A DNA stretch of 64,000 nt from Herbiconiux solani NBRC 106740 (GTDB lineage: Bacteria; Actinomycetota; Actinomycetes; Actinomycetales; Microbacteriaceae): NCBI RefSeq assembly GCF_001571005.1, contig NZ_BCST01000004.1, forward strand, positions 124,001 to 188,000, in the 5' to 3' direction. A model generated the notes under the pieces. That model was given only the letters and a program-made list of their open reading frames with translations. It did no database searches and was not told where the DNA came from. The position numbers and the translations under genes were made by a program. Of the stretch, positions 26,428-37,000 are shown one piece after another (the first letter of the stretch is position 1; the number at the start of each line of letters is the position of its first letter).

Positions 26428-28111
26428 TGCCGACGTAGAGCAGCCGACGTTCCTCGTCGACACCCTCGAGCCCCTGCGCGTAGCTGATCGGCACCAGCCC
26501 CTCGGCGACCCCGGCGATGAACACGACAGGCCACTCCAGCCCCTTCGCCGAGTGCAGGGTGGCGAGGTTCACGGCCCGGACGGTCGGTTCGTGCTGCGAG
26601 GCCTGCCGCTCCATGAGCTCGTCGGTGAACTGGCGGAAGGTCGTGCCGGGCGGCATCCCCTCGGCGAGACCCATCAGGGCGTTCATGGCCTCCCAGCGGT
26701 CGCGGAGGGCGCCGACGCCTTCCGGAGCATCCTGCGTCCAGCCCCGCGTGCGGAGCACGTCGCTGACCGACTTGAACAGCGGCTCGTCGACGATCGAGAC
26801 CGAGGCGGCGCGCAGCTCCATGACCGCGCGCTTGACCTCGGGCTGGTCGAAGAAGCGCGCGCCACCGCGCAGCTGGTAGCTGACACCGGCGGCGGTCAGC
26901 GCCTGCTCGAGCACCGCCGACTGCGCGTTGACCCGGTAGAGCACGGCGATGTCGTGGGGCTCGGTTCCGCCGGCGATGAGCGCGGCGATCTCCTGGGCGA
27001 TGCCCTCGGCCTCGGCGTAGTCGGAGGCATAGGCCGTGACCGTGGGCGTCGGGAAGGTGGGGACCGGTGCGCCGGCAGCCGCATCCGGAGCCCCGGCCAC
27101 ATTCTCGTGCGCATCCCCGTTCGCATCCGCGTGGGCGCTGCCGTCCGCATCCACTCCCGCCGGCTCGACCGCGTGCAGCGTGAGCGCGCCGGGCCGGCCG
27201 CGCATCAGCCGGTTGGCGAGAGCGACGATCGGCTCGGTCGAGCGGTAGTTCTGCTCGAGCGTGACGACCGTGGCGCTCTGGTTGCGGCGCGGGAACTCGA
27301 GCAGATAGTCGGCGCTCGCCCCGGCGAAGGAGTAGATCGTCTGGCTCGCGTCGCCGACCACGCAGAGGTCGCGCCGGTCGCCGAGCCACTGCTGCAGAAG
27401 GTGATGCTGCAGCGGCGAGACGTCCTGGTACTCGTCGACGACGAAGAAGCGGTACTGCTCGCGCACCTGGATCGCCACCGAGGGCTCGGTCTCGATCATG
27501 CCGGCGGTGACCAGCAGCACGTCCTCGAAGTCGAGCTGCCGCCGCTCGTCCTTCAGCTGCTCGTAGCGCGCGTGCAGTTCGAGCATCTGCTCGACCGAGA
27601 TCGTCGGGGGCATCGTGCGGCTCGACCGCGCCCGCAGTTCGTACTCGGCGAGCCCGAGGTTCGAGACCTTGCGCCACTCGATCTCGGCCGCGACATCCCT
27701 CAGAGTGGCGGTGTCGACCCGGAGCCGCAGCGTCTCGGCCGCGTGCGCGATGGCCTTGGCCTTGTTGTCGATGATCTTCGGAGCCTCGCCGCCGATCACC
27801 TGCGGCCAGAAGTAGTTCAGCTGCGCGAGCGCCGCCGAGTGGAAGGTGCGGGCCGACACCCCGCCCGCGCCGAGCGGCCGCAGCCGGGTGCGCAGCTCGG
27901 CCGCCGCCCGCGAGGTGAAGGTGAGCGCCATGACGCGGCCGGGCGAGTAGACGCCGGTTGCGACGCCATAGGCGATCCGGTGCGTGATGGCGCGGGTCTT
28001 GCCCGTGCCGGCACCGGCGAGGATGCACACCGGGCCGAGCAGCGACCGGGCCGCGACGCGCTGCTGCGGGTCGAGCGCGACGAGCAGGTCGTCGGCCGAA
28101 CCAGCCGTCAC
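26306..28111 (-). CDS. uvrD2: UvrD2-type superfamily I DNA helicase
   Basis: 601 residues from GTG 28111, coupled to nudC by GTGA. Motif I AGAGTGKTRAI, Ia TFTSRAAAEL, II FFVVDEYQDVSPLQ, III VVGDASQTIYSFAGA, IV LEQNYRSTEP, V NLATLHSAKGLEWPVV and VI ERRLLYVGITRARR are all intact, giving a 3'-5' DNA helicase. It ends soon after motif VI, so the tetracysteine and HRDC parts known from Mycobacterium UvrD2 (about 700 residues) are absent. The longer open frame upstream is the shadow of nudC. An Asp/Ala/Gly-rich insertion sits near residue 320-345. Confidence 0.93.
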   Translation of the reverse strand: MTAGSADDLLVALDPQQRVAARSLLGPVCILAGAGTGKTRAITHRIAYGVATGVYSPGRVMALTFTSRAAAELRTRLRPLGAGGVSARTFHSAALAQLNYFWPQVIGGEAPKIIDNKAKAIAHAAETLRLRVDTATLRDVAAEIEWRKVSNLGLAEYELRARSSRTMPPTISVEQMLELHARYEQLKDERRQLDFEDVLLVTAGMIETEPSVAIQVREQYRFFVVDEYQDVSPLQHHLLQQWLGDRRDLCVVGDASQTIYSFAGASADYLLEFPRRNQSATVVTLEQNYRSTEPIVALANRLMRGRPGALTLHAVEPAGVDADGSAHADANGDAHENVAGAPDAAAGAPVPTFPTPTVTAYASDYAEAEGIAQEIAALIAGGTEPHDIAVLYRVNAQSAVLEQALTAAGVSYQLRGGARFFDQPEVKRAVMELRAASVSIVDEPLFKSVSDVLRTRGWTQDAPEGVGALRDRWEAMNALMGLAEGMPPGTTFRQFTDELMERQASQHEPTVRAVNLATLHSAKGLEWPVVFIAGVAEGLVPISYAQGLEGVDEERRLLYVGITRARRLLRLSWAAAGMRRSGDRQPSRFLQESGIRSSDGR

Positions 28112-29145
28112 GCGCGCTCCACCGTCGGCAACGGGCCGCCGAACCAGGTCTCGATGATCGCGCGGGCGATCGACGAACTGCCGGGCAAAAGGATGCCGTT
28201 GTCGGGGTCGGCGATCTGCTCCCGCGTGAACCAGCGCAGGTCGAGGATCTCGTCGCCGTCGGGGCGGAGGTCGGCGGTGTCGTCGGCCGACACCTGGGCG
28301 ATGAAACCGACCATGAGGGAGGCCGGGAAGGGCCAGGGCTGCGAGCCGACGTATTGCGGGTCGTCGATGACGACGCCGGACTCCTCGGCGATCTCCCGCA
28401 CCGCGGCCGCCTCGAGCGACTCCCCCGGCTCGACGAAGCCGGCCAACAGCGAGTAGCGGTTGTTCTCCCAGAGAGCGTTCGACCCGAGCAGGATGCGCTC
28501 GTCGCGGTCGACGATCCCGACGATGACGGCGGCGTCGGTGCGCGGGAACAGCTCGATCTGCTGCACCGGGCAGCGGCGCACCCAGCCGCCGCTCTCGACC
28601 AGGGTCGCGGCGCCGCAGCGCGGGCAGTGCGTATGGGTGCCGTGCCAGTTGAACATCGCCAGCGCCTCGGTGAAGACGCCGGCGCCGGTGTCGTCGAGGT
28701 CGGCGGCGACCATGCGGAGGTCGAGCCAGTTCCCGGAGCCCAGCTCGGCGGCGCGCTCGTCGTCCACCGTCACGGCGAACAGGGGGCTCCCGGCGGCGGC
28801 GTCGCCGCTGGCGTCGAGGGAGCGGCCGAGATAGAGCCGCACGGACTCGGCACCGCCGCCCGCACCCGCTTCGGCGATGCGCTCGAGCACAGCATCCGGG
28901 AGCAGGGAGGGGGCCAGGAAGGCGAGCACCGGCGTCGTGGTCACCGCGGGCTTGGAGCCGAAGCCGTCGTAGCCGGACGGGTTCTCGCCGCTCGAGGCGA
29001 GCGCGCGGCCGCGGTTCAGAACGAGCACCCGCGCCTCGGGCGACCCCCACAGTGCGTCGAGCACCGCGAGGTCGGACCGGGAGGAGTGGTCGCGGTCGAT
29101 CCGGTGCCGGGAAAGCGGGAGCGAGGACTGGAAAGCGCGTGACAT
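28108..29145 (-). CDS. nudC: NAD+ diphosphatase NudC
   Basis: 345 residues from ATG 29145. A zinc ribbon begins with CPRCGAATL and continues GGWVRRCP; the Nudix box GFVEPGESLEAAAVREIAEE and the NudC-specific QPWPFPASLM follow. It hydrolyses NAD(H) and can remove NAD caps from RNA. The fourth zinc-binding cysteine is not obvious after WVRRCPVQQ, so zinc binding may be altered. The stop overlaps the uvrD2 start. The open frame to 29220 would run into the divergent gene at 29206 and is not used. Confidence 0.93.
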   Translation of the reverse strand: MSRAFQSSLPLSRHRIDRDHSSRSDLAVLDALWGSPEARVLVLNRGRALASSGENPSGYDGFGSKPAVTTTPVLAFLAPSLLPDAVLERIAEAGAGGGAESVRLYLGRSLDASGDAAAGSPLFAVTVDDERAAELGSGNWLDLRMVAADLDDTGAGVFTEALAMFNWHGTHTHCPRCGAATLVESGGWVRRCPVQQIELFPRTDAAVIVGIVDRDERILLGSNALWENNRYSLLAGFVEPGESLEAAAVREIAEESGVVIDDPQYVGSQPWPFPASLMVGFIAQVSADDTADLRPDGDEILDLRWFTREQIADPDNGILLPGSSSIARAIIETWFGGPLPTVERA

Positions 29146-29205
29146 GGTTGACCAATCGTGCGTGGCGGAAGCCGTGGCCGGGACCGACCGCCCTACCCTA
29201 GAGAC

Positions 29206-30249
29206 ATGGCGAGATCCCACCTCACTCTAGCCGCGCTCGCGACCTCGGCCGTCGCCGGAGCCGACATCGTCGTGACCCGTCCGCTCACCTCCCGGAGCGG
29301 CGGCCGCTACGACTCGGCGGTCGTCACGCTGCGCTCCGGCGAGGAGTACGTGGTGCGCGTCCCGGTCGACTCCGCCGCCGAATCCGAGCAGTCGCGCGAC
29401 CTGGTCGCGCTGAACGCGCTGACCTCCGGAGTGCGCACCCGGCTCCCGTTCGCGGTCCCCGCCTACCTCGGCCAGGCGCCCGTTGCGCAGACCCGCGCGA
29501 TCGTCTACGAGTACATCGAGGGTCAGCCGGGCTCGCTCGCCGACATCGGGGGCGAGGACAGCGCCTCGGATGCGATCGGTCGCGCGATCGCCGCCATCCA
29601 CTCGCTGCCCACCTCGGTGGTCTCGGATGCGGGGCTCGCGTCGAACTCCGCCTCGCAGATCGCCGCCACCTCCCGCAAGCTCGCCGACCGCGCCGCCGCG
29701 ACCGGCAAGGTGCCGAAAGAGCTGCTGACCCGCTGGTCGCTGGCTCTGGAAGACAGTGCGCTCTGGCAGTTCGCCCCCTCCGTGGTGCACGGCGCGCTGG
29801 CGCCGGAGTCGTTCCTGCTGCTCGGAGACCGCGTCTCCGGGGTCATCGGCTGGCAGAACCTCCGCGTCGGCGACCCGGCGCTCGACCTGTTCTGGCTGAA
29901 CTCCGCCCAGCAGGCCTCGAGCGCCGACCGGGTCTTCGCCGGCTACGAGCAAGCCCTCACGCGTCCGGCCGACCGCCAGCTGCGAAAGCGCGCCCGCCTC
30001 TATGCCGAGCTCGAGATCGCGCGCTGGCTGCTGCACGGTGTCGACACCCGCGACGAGGGTGTCGTCTCGGATGCGGTCGGGATGCTGGAGAGCCTGCACG
30101 CGACCGTCGAGAACGACCTGCTCAACCCGCTCTCGACCGACACCGGCCAGATCATGGGACTCGAAGACGTCGAGGCACTGCTGGACCGCACGCCGATGCC
30201 GGGCGGCGCTCCGGCCGGTGAGCACGCGAACCGCATCTCGGAGGACTGA
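29206..30249 (+). CDS. Phosphotransferase-fold protein lacking catalytic aspartates (pseudokinase)
   Basis: 347 residues with the aminoglycoside/macrolide phosphotransferase fold: YEYIEGQPG hinge, helical lobe, and VVHGALAPESFLLLGDRV-GVIGWQNLRVGDPALDLFWL. In active members these read HGD and IDW; here the catalytic Asp is Ala and the metal-binding Asp is Gly, while the later GDPALDL is intact. The rest is full length and unbroken, so it may be a scaffold or small-molecule-binding protein. It is inserted between nudC and adnB, where I recall a TrkA-type channel gene in Mycobacterium. Confidence 0.8.
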   Translation: MARSHLTLAALATSAVAGADIVVTRPLTSRSGGRYDSAVVTLRSGEEYVVRVPVDSAAESEQSRDLVALNALTSGVRTRLPFAVPAYLGQAPVAQTRAIVYEYIEGQPGSLADIGGEDSASDAIGRAIAAIHSLPTSVVSDAGLASNSASQIAATSRKLADRAAATGKVPKELLTRWSLALEDSALWQFAPSVVHGALAPESFLLLGDRVSGVIGWQNLRVGDPALDLFWLNSAQQASSADRVFAGYEQALTRPADRQLRKRARLYAELEIARWLLHGVDTRDEGVVSDAVGMLESLHATVENDLLNPLSTDTGQIMGLEDVEALLDRTPMPGGAPAGEHANRISED

Positions 30250-30293
30250 GGGGGCTGCTCCGGCGGCCACCCGTCGCGCCGGCCGTCTTTGCC

Positions 30294-33200
30294 TCAGAGG
30301 CCGGAGTCGCGGATGAGGGTGACCAGCTCGGCCTCGGAGTACAGCCGTTCGGGCGTGATGATCGCGTCGTCGGCGACGAAGTAGAACGAGGCGTCCACCG
30401 CATCCACGTCGATGCCTTTCCACCGCGCGTACGCGAGCCGGTAGAGCGCCAGCTGGAGCTGCTTGAGTTCGAGATCGGCCGCATCCACCGGGGCCTTGCC
30501 GGTCTTCCAGTCGACCACCTCGAACCGGTCGCCGACGGCGAAGATCGCGTCGATCTTGCAGATGATCACCCTCCCGGCGAGCACGAGGTGGATCTCGACC
30601 TCGACCTCGACCGGCTGCCGGCCCGCGAACGGCGAGGCCTCGAAGATCGCGATCAGTTCCTGCAGGCGGGCGGTCTCCTCGGCGGCGGTGTCGCGGGCCG
30701 GCGGGGCCGCGGGCGGTGAGGCGGGCGGGAGAGCCGCGTCGCCGTCAAGGGCGAGATCGCCACCGAGATCTGCGTCGAGGCCGAGGTCTGCATCGAGATC
30801 GAGGTCTGCATCGAGATCGAGGTCGAGGTCGCTCTCGAAGGCGTCCGGGTCGAGGATCCCGCCCCCGAGAGCATCCACGTCGATCAGCTCTTCGCTCCGG
30901 CCCGCGCGGTACCGCTCCTCGACCCAGCTGTGGAACCGGGTGCCGAGCCGGGTCTGCCGGAACGGCCGTTCCGGCATCGGCCGCTGCAGCGCGCGCACGA
31001 CGGCCTGGGGGTCGGCCACGTAGTCCTTGAAACGCGAGGCCGGGATGCGCGCCGGCACCTCGAGCATCCGCGCGCCACGTTCGGCGGCCCGCTCGGCCAA
31101 CAGCAGGTCGATCTCGAGATCCCAGGGAGTGGGGGCCCCGGGATCGGCCGAGCGCACCGCGTCGGCGGCCGCCTCCATCCGCGACCGGCGGGTGCCCAGC
31201 GGATCCCGCGGCCAGGGCAGCCAGCTCTCCTCCTCGGCCAGCGGATTCTCGTCGAAGGCGCTCGCCTCAGGGAACGCGGCCGGGTCGAGCAGACCCGCCG
31301 CCTCGAGCTCGCGGAGGTAGAGGCCCGGGCCCCGCACGTTCTTGACCCCCGGCGTCCAGTACGAACCGGTGAGAAGGAGGTCGGCCTTCGCTCGCGTCAC
31401 GGCGACGTAGATCAGGCGTCGCTGCTCGGCGGCGTAGTGCTCGGCGTTCTGCCGCCGGAAGGTCTCGGAGACTGCTTTGAAGTCGGTCTGCACCTCGATG
31501 CCCCGCCAGGCGAGCGACGGCAGCTCGGCCGAGTCTCCGCGGAAGTCGTAGGGCAGCTCGCCGAAGGCCAGCCAGCCCTGGTTCGAGCGGGGCTCGCCCG
31601 GGAGTTCGCTCTCGACCATCCGCGGGATGGCCACGACGTCCCATTCCAGGCCCTTCGAGCCGTGGATGGTGAGGATCTGCACCGTGCCGGGCTCGGGTTC
31701 CTCGGTGCGCGGCTCGAGGCGGTCGCGCTTCTCGGCCTCCTCGAGCCAGGCGAGGAACTCGCCGAGCCCTGCCGAGGGGTCGAGCGAGAGGAAGGAGCCG
31801 AGCTGCTCGGTGAAGGCGTCGAGGCTGGCGCGGGCGGTCGTCGAGCGGGGGCTCGCGAGGGCCTCGACGTCGAGCAGGAGCTCTTGCACGACGAGGTCGA
31901 CGAAGTCGACGAGCCCGAGCCCGGCCCGGGTGCGGAGGGCGGCGAACTGCGCGGCGGCCCGGCGGAGCCGCGCGAGGCCTTCCGCGCTGAAGCCGTCGAG
32001 GGCGGAATGCTCCTCGGGCGAGGTGGCGATGAAGTCGAGGGCGTCGATGATCGAGCGGTCCTCGTCGGCGACGACCGAGCCGCGCAGGCGGTCGGCCACC
32101 TCGGGTTCGAGCTTCTGGAAGCGGTGATCGCGCTGGGCGATCCAGGAGGCGAGGGCGCGGAGGGCGGCGAGATCCTTCGTGCCGATCCGCCAGCGTGCGC
32201 CCGCGAGCACCCGCAGCAGGTCGGCGCCGGCGGTCGGGTGGTAGAGCACCCGCAGCGTCGAGACGAGGTCGGCGACGGCGGGCTGGCCGAGCAGTCCGCC
32301 GATTCCGAGCACGTGGTACGGGATGCCGCGGGCCTCGAGCGCGGCCGTGAACGGCTCGATCCGCTTGACCGAGCGGCAGAGCAGCGCGGCGGCGCGGCGG
32401 CGGCCGTTCTCGTCGCGGATGGCGAGCCGGTCGTGCAGCCAGTCGGCCAGCGCCTGGGCTTCGTCCTTGACGGTCTCGGCGAAGCGCAGCTCGAGGGTGC
32501 CCTGCTGCACGCCAGGCCTCGGCTGCAGCTGTTCGACCGCGATCCCGGCGGTCGCCGTGAGCGGTGCGACCAGCGTGTTCGCCGCATCCAGCACCCGCTG
32601 CGGATTGCGCCAGCTCGTCGACAGCGCGAACGGCTCGGCCCGCTCCGCCCGGTCGGCACGGTCAGCAGCGTTGCCGGCGTCGGCACGGTGGGTCGCGTCG
32701 GAGCGGGGGGCGAAGTCGGTGCGGAAGCGGGCGAGGTTCGCGGCACTCGCACCACGCCACCCGTAGATCGACTGGTGCGGGTCGCCGACGGCCATGACGG
32801 GCTGCCCGCGGAAGAGGGCGGCCAGAAGCCGGGTCTGCACGACACTCGTGTCCTGGTACTCGTCGAGCAGCACCACTCGATAGCGCGAGCGGTACTCCTC
32901 GACCACGCGTGGCGTGCTCTCGACGATGCGGAGCGCCAGCGCGATCTGGTCGGAGAACTCGACGTAGCCGCGACGGAGCTTCTCGGCCGCGTACGCATCC
33001 GCGAGGTCGAGCAGCAGGGGCAGGTCGGCGACCGGGGTGATGGCCTTGGCGAGCTCGCCGTAGACGTTCTTGACGCGGGCCGACCCGGTCGGCAGCTCGG
33101 CGAGGGCCGCGAACGACCGCGCGTACGCGGCGACCGGTGCGGAATCGACCACGTTCTCGGAAAGCGCCCGGCTGACCGTGAGTACCGCCGAGGTCACGAC

Positions 33201-34073
33201 GTCGACCGAACGGTCGACCGTGAGCAGGCGCGGGTCGTCGCTGGCCACGACCACCGAGCGGGCGAGTTGCCAGGCCGAGGCCTCGCTCAGCACGGCCGCC
33301 TCGCCCTCGCGGCCGATCACGACCGCGCTCTCGCGGAAGATGCTGTTCGCGAACGCGTTGTAGGTGGCGATCGCGGGCGTCTCGAAGGCGTCGAAGGCCG
33401 GCGGGGTGAGACCGGCGGCGGCCAGCTCGTGCAGCCGCTTCCGGATGCGCTCGGCGAGTTCACCGGCCGCCTTGCGCGTGAAGGTGAGACCGAGCACCTC
33501 GGGCACCTGCACGAGCCCGTTCGCGACGAGCCAGACCACCCGGTTCGCCATGGTCTCGGTCTTGCCGCTGCCGGCACCGGCGACGACGATTCGCGGATCC
33601 AGCGGCGCCTCGATCACGGCCTGCTGCTGCGCGGTCGGCAGGGGCAGCCCCAGCCGATCCGCGATCTCGACCGCGGACAGCTGCACCGCCCGCGCTTCGC
33701 CGACATCGGAATCCGCGGCGCCAGAGCCCGCGGCGCCAGAACCCTCGGCATCAGAACCCTCGGCACCGAGACCCTCGGCATCAGAGCCCTTGGCATCAGA
33801 GCCATGGCCCCCGAAGCCGATGGCGACGGCGTCCGGGCCGGAGTCGTCGACGTGGTTGTCGTCCGGGTCCGGATCGTCTGGTCCGGTGAGGTCGGAATCG
33901 TCGAGGTCGTCGAAGCCCGGTAGGAACTCCTGCGCCTGCTCCCCGTGCTCGAGCGCAGCATCCTTACCGGACGGGCGTGCGCCCGACCGCGCCGCGCGGG
34001 AGCGGTCGCGCGCCGATTCACCGAACGCGTCGGGATCATCGAGGTCGGCGAGGTCGAACAGGGGGTCGGTCAC
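30294..34073 (-). CDS. adnB: AdnB-type helicase-nuclease subunit
   Basis: 1259 residues from GTG 34073 (GTGA overlap with adnA). Helicase motifs are all intact: VVAGAGSGKTETM, LTFTRKAAGEL, VVLLDEYQDTS, AVGDPHQSIYGWRGA, LSTSWRNPQRVL, LTIHGSKGLEWDVV and RRLIYVAVTRAKADLL. The C-terminal RecB-like nuclease has the KIDAIFAV aspartate, EVVDWKTGKAP and the QLALYRLAY helix. With AdnA it forms the actinobacterial double-strand break end-resection motor-nuclease. The first 125 residues are acidic and low-complexity with a GSDAE five-residue repeat; a second Asp/Leu repeat (LDLDADLDLDADLGLDADLG) lies before the nuclease domain. Confidence 0.93.
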   Translation of the reverse strand: MTDPLFDLADLDDPDAFGESARDRSRAARSGARPSGKDAALEHGEQAQEFLPGFDDLDDSDLTGPDDPDPDDNHVDDSGPDAVAIGFGGHGSDAKGSDAEGLGAEGSDAEGSGAAGSGAADSDVGEARAVQLSAVEIADRLGLPLPTAQQQAVIEAPLDPRIVVAGAGSGKTETMANRVVWLVANGLVQVPEVLGLTFTRKAAGELAERIRKRLHELAAAGLTPPAFDAFETPAIATYNAFANSIFRESAVVIGREGEAAVLSEASAWQLARSVVVASDDPRLLTVDRSVDVVTSAVLTVSRALSENVVDSAPVAAYARSFAALAELPTGSARVKNVYGELAKAITPVADLPLLLDLADAYAAEKLRRGYVEFSDQIALALRIVESTPRVVEEYRSRYRVVLLDEYQDTSVVQTRLLAALFRGQPVMAVGDPHQSIYGWRGASAANLARFRTDFAPRSDATHRADAGNAADRADRAERAEPFALSTSWRNPQRVLDAANTLVAPLTATAGIAVEQLQPRPGVQQGTLELRFAETVKDEAQALADWLHDRLAIRDENGRRRAAALLCRSVKRIEPFTAALEARGIPYHVLGIGGLLGQPAVADLVSTLRVLYHPTAGADLLRVLAGARWRIGTKDLAALRALASWIAQRDHRFQKLEPEVADRLRGSVVADEDRSIIDALDFIATSPEEHSALDGFSAEGLARLRRAAAQFAALRTRAGLGLVDFVDLVVQELLLDVEALASPRSTTARASLDAFTEQLGSFLSLDPSAGLGEFLAWLEEAEKRDRLEPRTEEPEPGTVQILTIHGSKGLEWDVVAIPRMVESELPGEPRSNQGWLAFGELPYDFRGDSAELPSLAWRGIEVQTDFKAVSETFRRQNAEHYAAEQRRLIYVAVTRAKADLLLTGSYWTPGVKNVRGPGLYLRELEAAGLLDPAAFPEASAFDENPLAEEESWLPWPRDPLGTRRSRMEAAADAVRSADPGAPTPWDLEIDLLLAERAAERGARMLEVPARIPASRFKDYVADPQAVVRALQRPMPERPFRQTRLGTRFHSWVEERYRAGRSEELIDVDALGGGILDPDAFESDLDLDLDADLDLDADLGLDADLGGDLALDGDAALPPASPPAAPPARDTAAEETARLQELIAIFEASPFAGRQPVEVEVEIHLVLAGRVIICKIDAIFAVGDRFEVVDWKTGKAPVDAADLELKQLQLALYRLAYARWKGIDVDAVDASFYFVADDAIITPERLYSEAELVTLIRDSGL
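33707..33804. repeat. 15-base tandem repeat in the N-terminal coding part of adnB
   Basis: Degenerate units of the type CCCTCGGCATCAGAA repeat about six times and encode GSDAE/GSGAA pentapeptides at roughly residues 90-122. In frame, so slippage changes only linker length. Confidence 0.7.
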
Positions 34074-37000
34074 TCGGTCACCGCCTTGATCAGCTGGATC
34101 CGGTACTCGTACCGGTTCTGGTAGTCGCGCTCCTCGGGCTCGGCCATTCCCGGGAAGACCGCGGCCGCCATCCCCTCGGCTACCTCCTCGATGCGCGCCG
34201 CGATCTCGCCGAGCGCGGTCTCGTCCAGCGCCTCCTGTGACCGCAGCGTGAACCGCAGCCCCTTCTCGCCCTTGGCCACGTACAGCAGCGCGGCTCCTCG
34301 CGACCCCGTCGCGCCGGTCGCTTCTGCCGCTTCGATAGCCGCCGTCCCGTCCCCCGGAGCCGCGACGACACCCACATTCACCTCAACACCCGCATCCACA
34401 GCGCCCGGATCAAAAGCGCCCGCCGCCGGCGCCGCCGTGGCCGGCGCCGTCGCGGCCGCCGGGGCGTCACCCGCTGCCTCGAGCCCCTCGACCGCGCCGT
34501 GGTGCACTGCGAGCTGGTAGCTCGCGAGCTGTGCGTGCCCCGGCACGTCGGCGGCCCGGATCGGATATTTGCCCGTCTTGAGGTCGACCACGAGTAGCCG
34601 CCCGTCGGGGTGGCGCTCGATCCGGTCGATCGACCCGTTCACCTGCGCCCGGCCCTGACGGAACGAGAACGGTGCCTCGGCCCCCACGAGCTCGGCCCCG
34701 CCCGCGCGAAGGTGCGTGAGGTACTGCGAGAGCCCCTCGATCTTGGTGCGGAGCGCTCGTCGCTCGCGCTGCTCGATCCAGGGCGCCTCGAACCGCAGCT
34801 CCTCCCAACGATCCTCTGAACGCTTCATCAGCTCGTCGACCGACAGATCCGCCTCGGGATCGCTCGCCGCCGTCTCCATGACCGAGTGCACGATCGTGCC
34901 GATCCCGGCGGCCAGACTCGACGAGCCGCCCGCGACCTGGTCGACGAACCACATCAGCGGCGACTGCTCGAAGGCCTCGATCCGCGACGGCGAGACGCGG
35001 ACGACGGCTTCCGGGTCGTCGGGATCGACCAGCGGATCCTCGGTCGAAGCCGGGAGCAGCCCGTACCAGTCCTCCGGATCGGCGCCAGGGACCCCGGCCT
35101 CGGCGAGCCGGGCGAGAGCGGCGGCGGCCCGGCGATCGCCGTCCTCGGCGAGCCGGCGGCGGAGGTGCCCGGTCAGCCCGCGAAGAGAATACGGATGGCG
35201 CGGGGCCGCGAGCGGCTCGGCATCCGGCGCGAGACCGAAGAAAGCAGACGGCTGCTCGTCGTCGTTCGAGACGCAGCTGAGCACGGTCAGCTCGCTGGAC
35301 CGCGACACGGCGAGCGCGAACATCCGCAGCTCGTCGGCGAGCACCTCCCCCCGGCTCTCCGCCCCGCCGTTCCCCGCGCCCCCCGCAGCTGCCTCGTGAC
35401 GGACCCCCTCGCCGGAGCCCGCACTCGCCCCAGTACCCGCACCCGCGCCCGCACCCGATCCGGCCCCGGGACCTGCGCTCGTCTCCGGACCGACTCCGGT
35501 GCCCGAACCCGAGCGAACCCCAGGACCCACGCCTGTACCCTGGCCCGAGCTCACACCAAGACCTGCGCCAGCCCCGAGACCCGCGCTCACCCTGGCATCG
35601 GCGGCATCGATCCTCGACCCGAACAGGCGCCCCTCGGCCGCCAACGCCGTGAGGCGCTGAGGATGAAGCAGCGACCCCCGGAGACGCAGGTTCGGCCACA
35701 CCGACTCCTGCAGCCCCGCGACCACCACCACCGCGACCTCGAGCCCGACCGCACCGGTCGGCGTGGTCACGAGCACCGAGCCGCTGCGGGATCGCGGCGA
35801 CAGCGTGTCCTCCGGCACCTCCGCGGTGAGGAACTCGTCCAAAAACAGCTCGGCCGGTCGCTCCGGCTCCCTCTCCACCGAGCGCTTCGCCGCGGTGAAC
35901 AGAGCGACCGCGCCGTCGAGGTTGCGGTTGGCCTCCTCGGCGACGATCCCCGAGCCGGCCGCTAGCTCGCCCCAGCGGGCGGCGAGGTGCGAGCGCTGCC
36001 ACAGCTCCCACAGCAGTTCCTCGATCGTCGCACCGGCGGCGTGGCTCGCCCGCACGGCGGCGAGCGTCGCCCCGAGAGCGGCCACGCGTCGCGCCGGCGC
36101 CGAGTCGATCGTCACGAGCACCCCCGGCATCAAGAGCGCCTCGCGCAGCAGCTCGTCCGAGTGCCGCAACCCGCCGGCCGCCAGCTCTTCGTGCCGCAGC
36201 GCGAGCCGCAGCCGCCGCAGCCCCACCGAGTCCACTCCGCAGAGCGGCCCGAGGATGACCTCGTCCACCGCCTGGGGCGTGAACTCGAGCGTGCCGATCG
36301 CCAACGCGACCGCTTCGGCCAGGTGGCGCGCCGCGTAGTCGTCGCGGAGCGCCTGCACCGCCGACAGCGTGCGCGTCGGCACCTCGGCGAGCGACAGTCC
36401 GCGGGCCAGCGCCGGCACGAGCGCGCCCGAGCGCACGACCACCGCCATGTCGGCCCACGGAGTCCCGTGCAGCAGATGCCGCTCCCTCAGCAGCCGCGCG
36501 ATCGTCGCGATCTCACCGGCCCGCGAGTCGGCCTGGATGCGCAGCACCCGCCCCTCGGGCTGCGTTTCAGCACCGGCACCGCGCTCACCGTCGCCGTCGT
36601 CGCCCGACTCCCCCGCCGCACCGGGGCTGATCGTCGCGCGCTGGCGCCCGGCCGCGGCGGTGCCGATGCGCTCCGTGGCCCGCTGGGTCAGCGCGCGCAG
36701 CACCGCCCCCTGTCGATGCGACTCCCGCAGCACCACCGGAGGGAGCACCGGCACCCCGAGCACCCTTCCGAGCTGACCGAGCGCCCGCACGTCCGACCCG
36801 CGGAAGCCCGCCGTCGCGGCATCCGGATCGCCGAACGCCACCACCGCCACCCCCTGCCTGGCGAACTCGCGCACGAGGTTGAGGGCGCCGATCGAGAACT
36901 CCTGGAGGTCGTCGACCACGACCAGCCGCAACCCCTCGGGGCCGCCTTGGTCGCGCAGCACCCGGCGCGCCTCGGCCAGCAGCTCGGCCGAGTCGAGGTG

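Noticed and set aside
30930-33923. A 997-residue open frame antisense to adnB
   Set aside because: Composition is typical of a mirror frame, and adnB on the other strand has all helicase and nuclease motifs.
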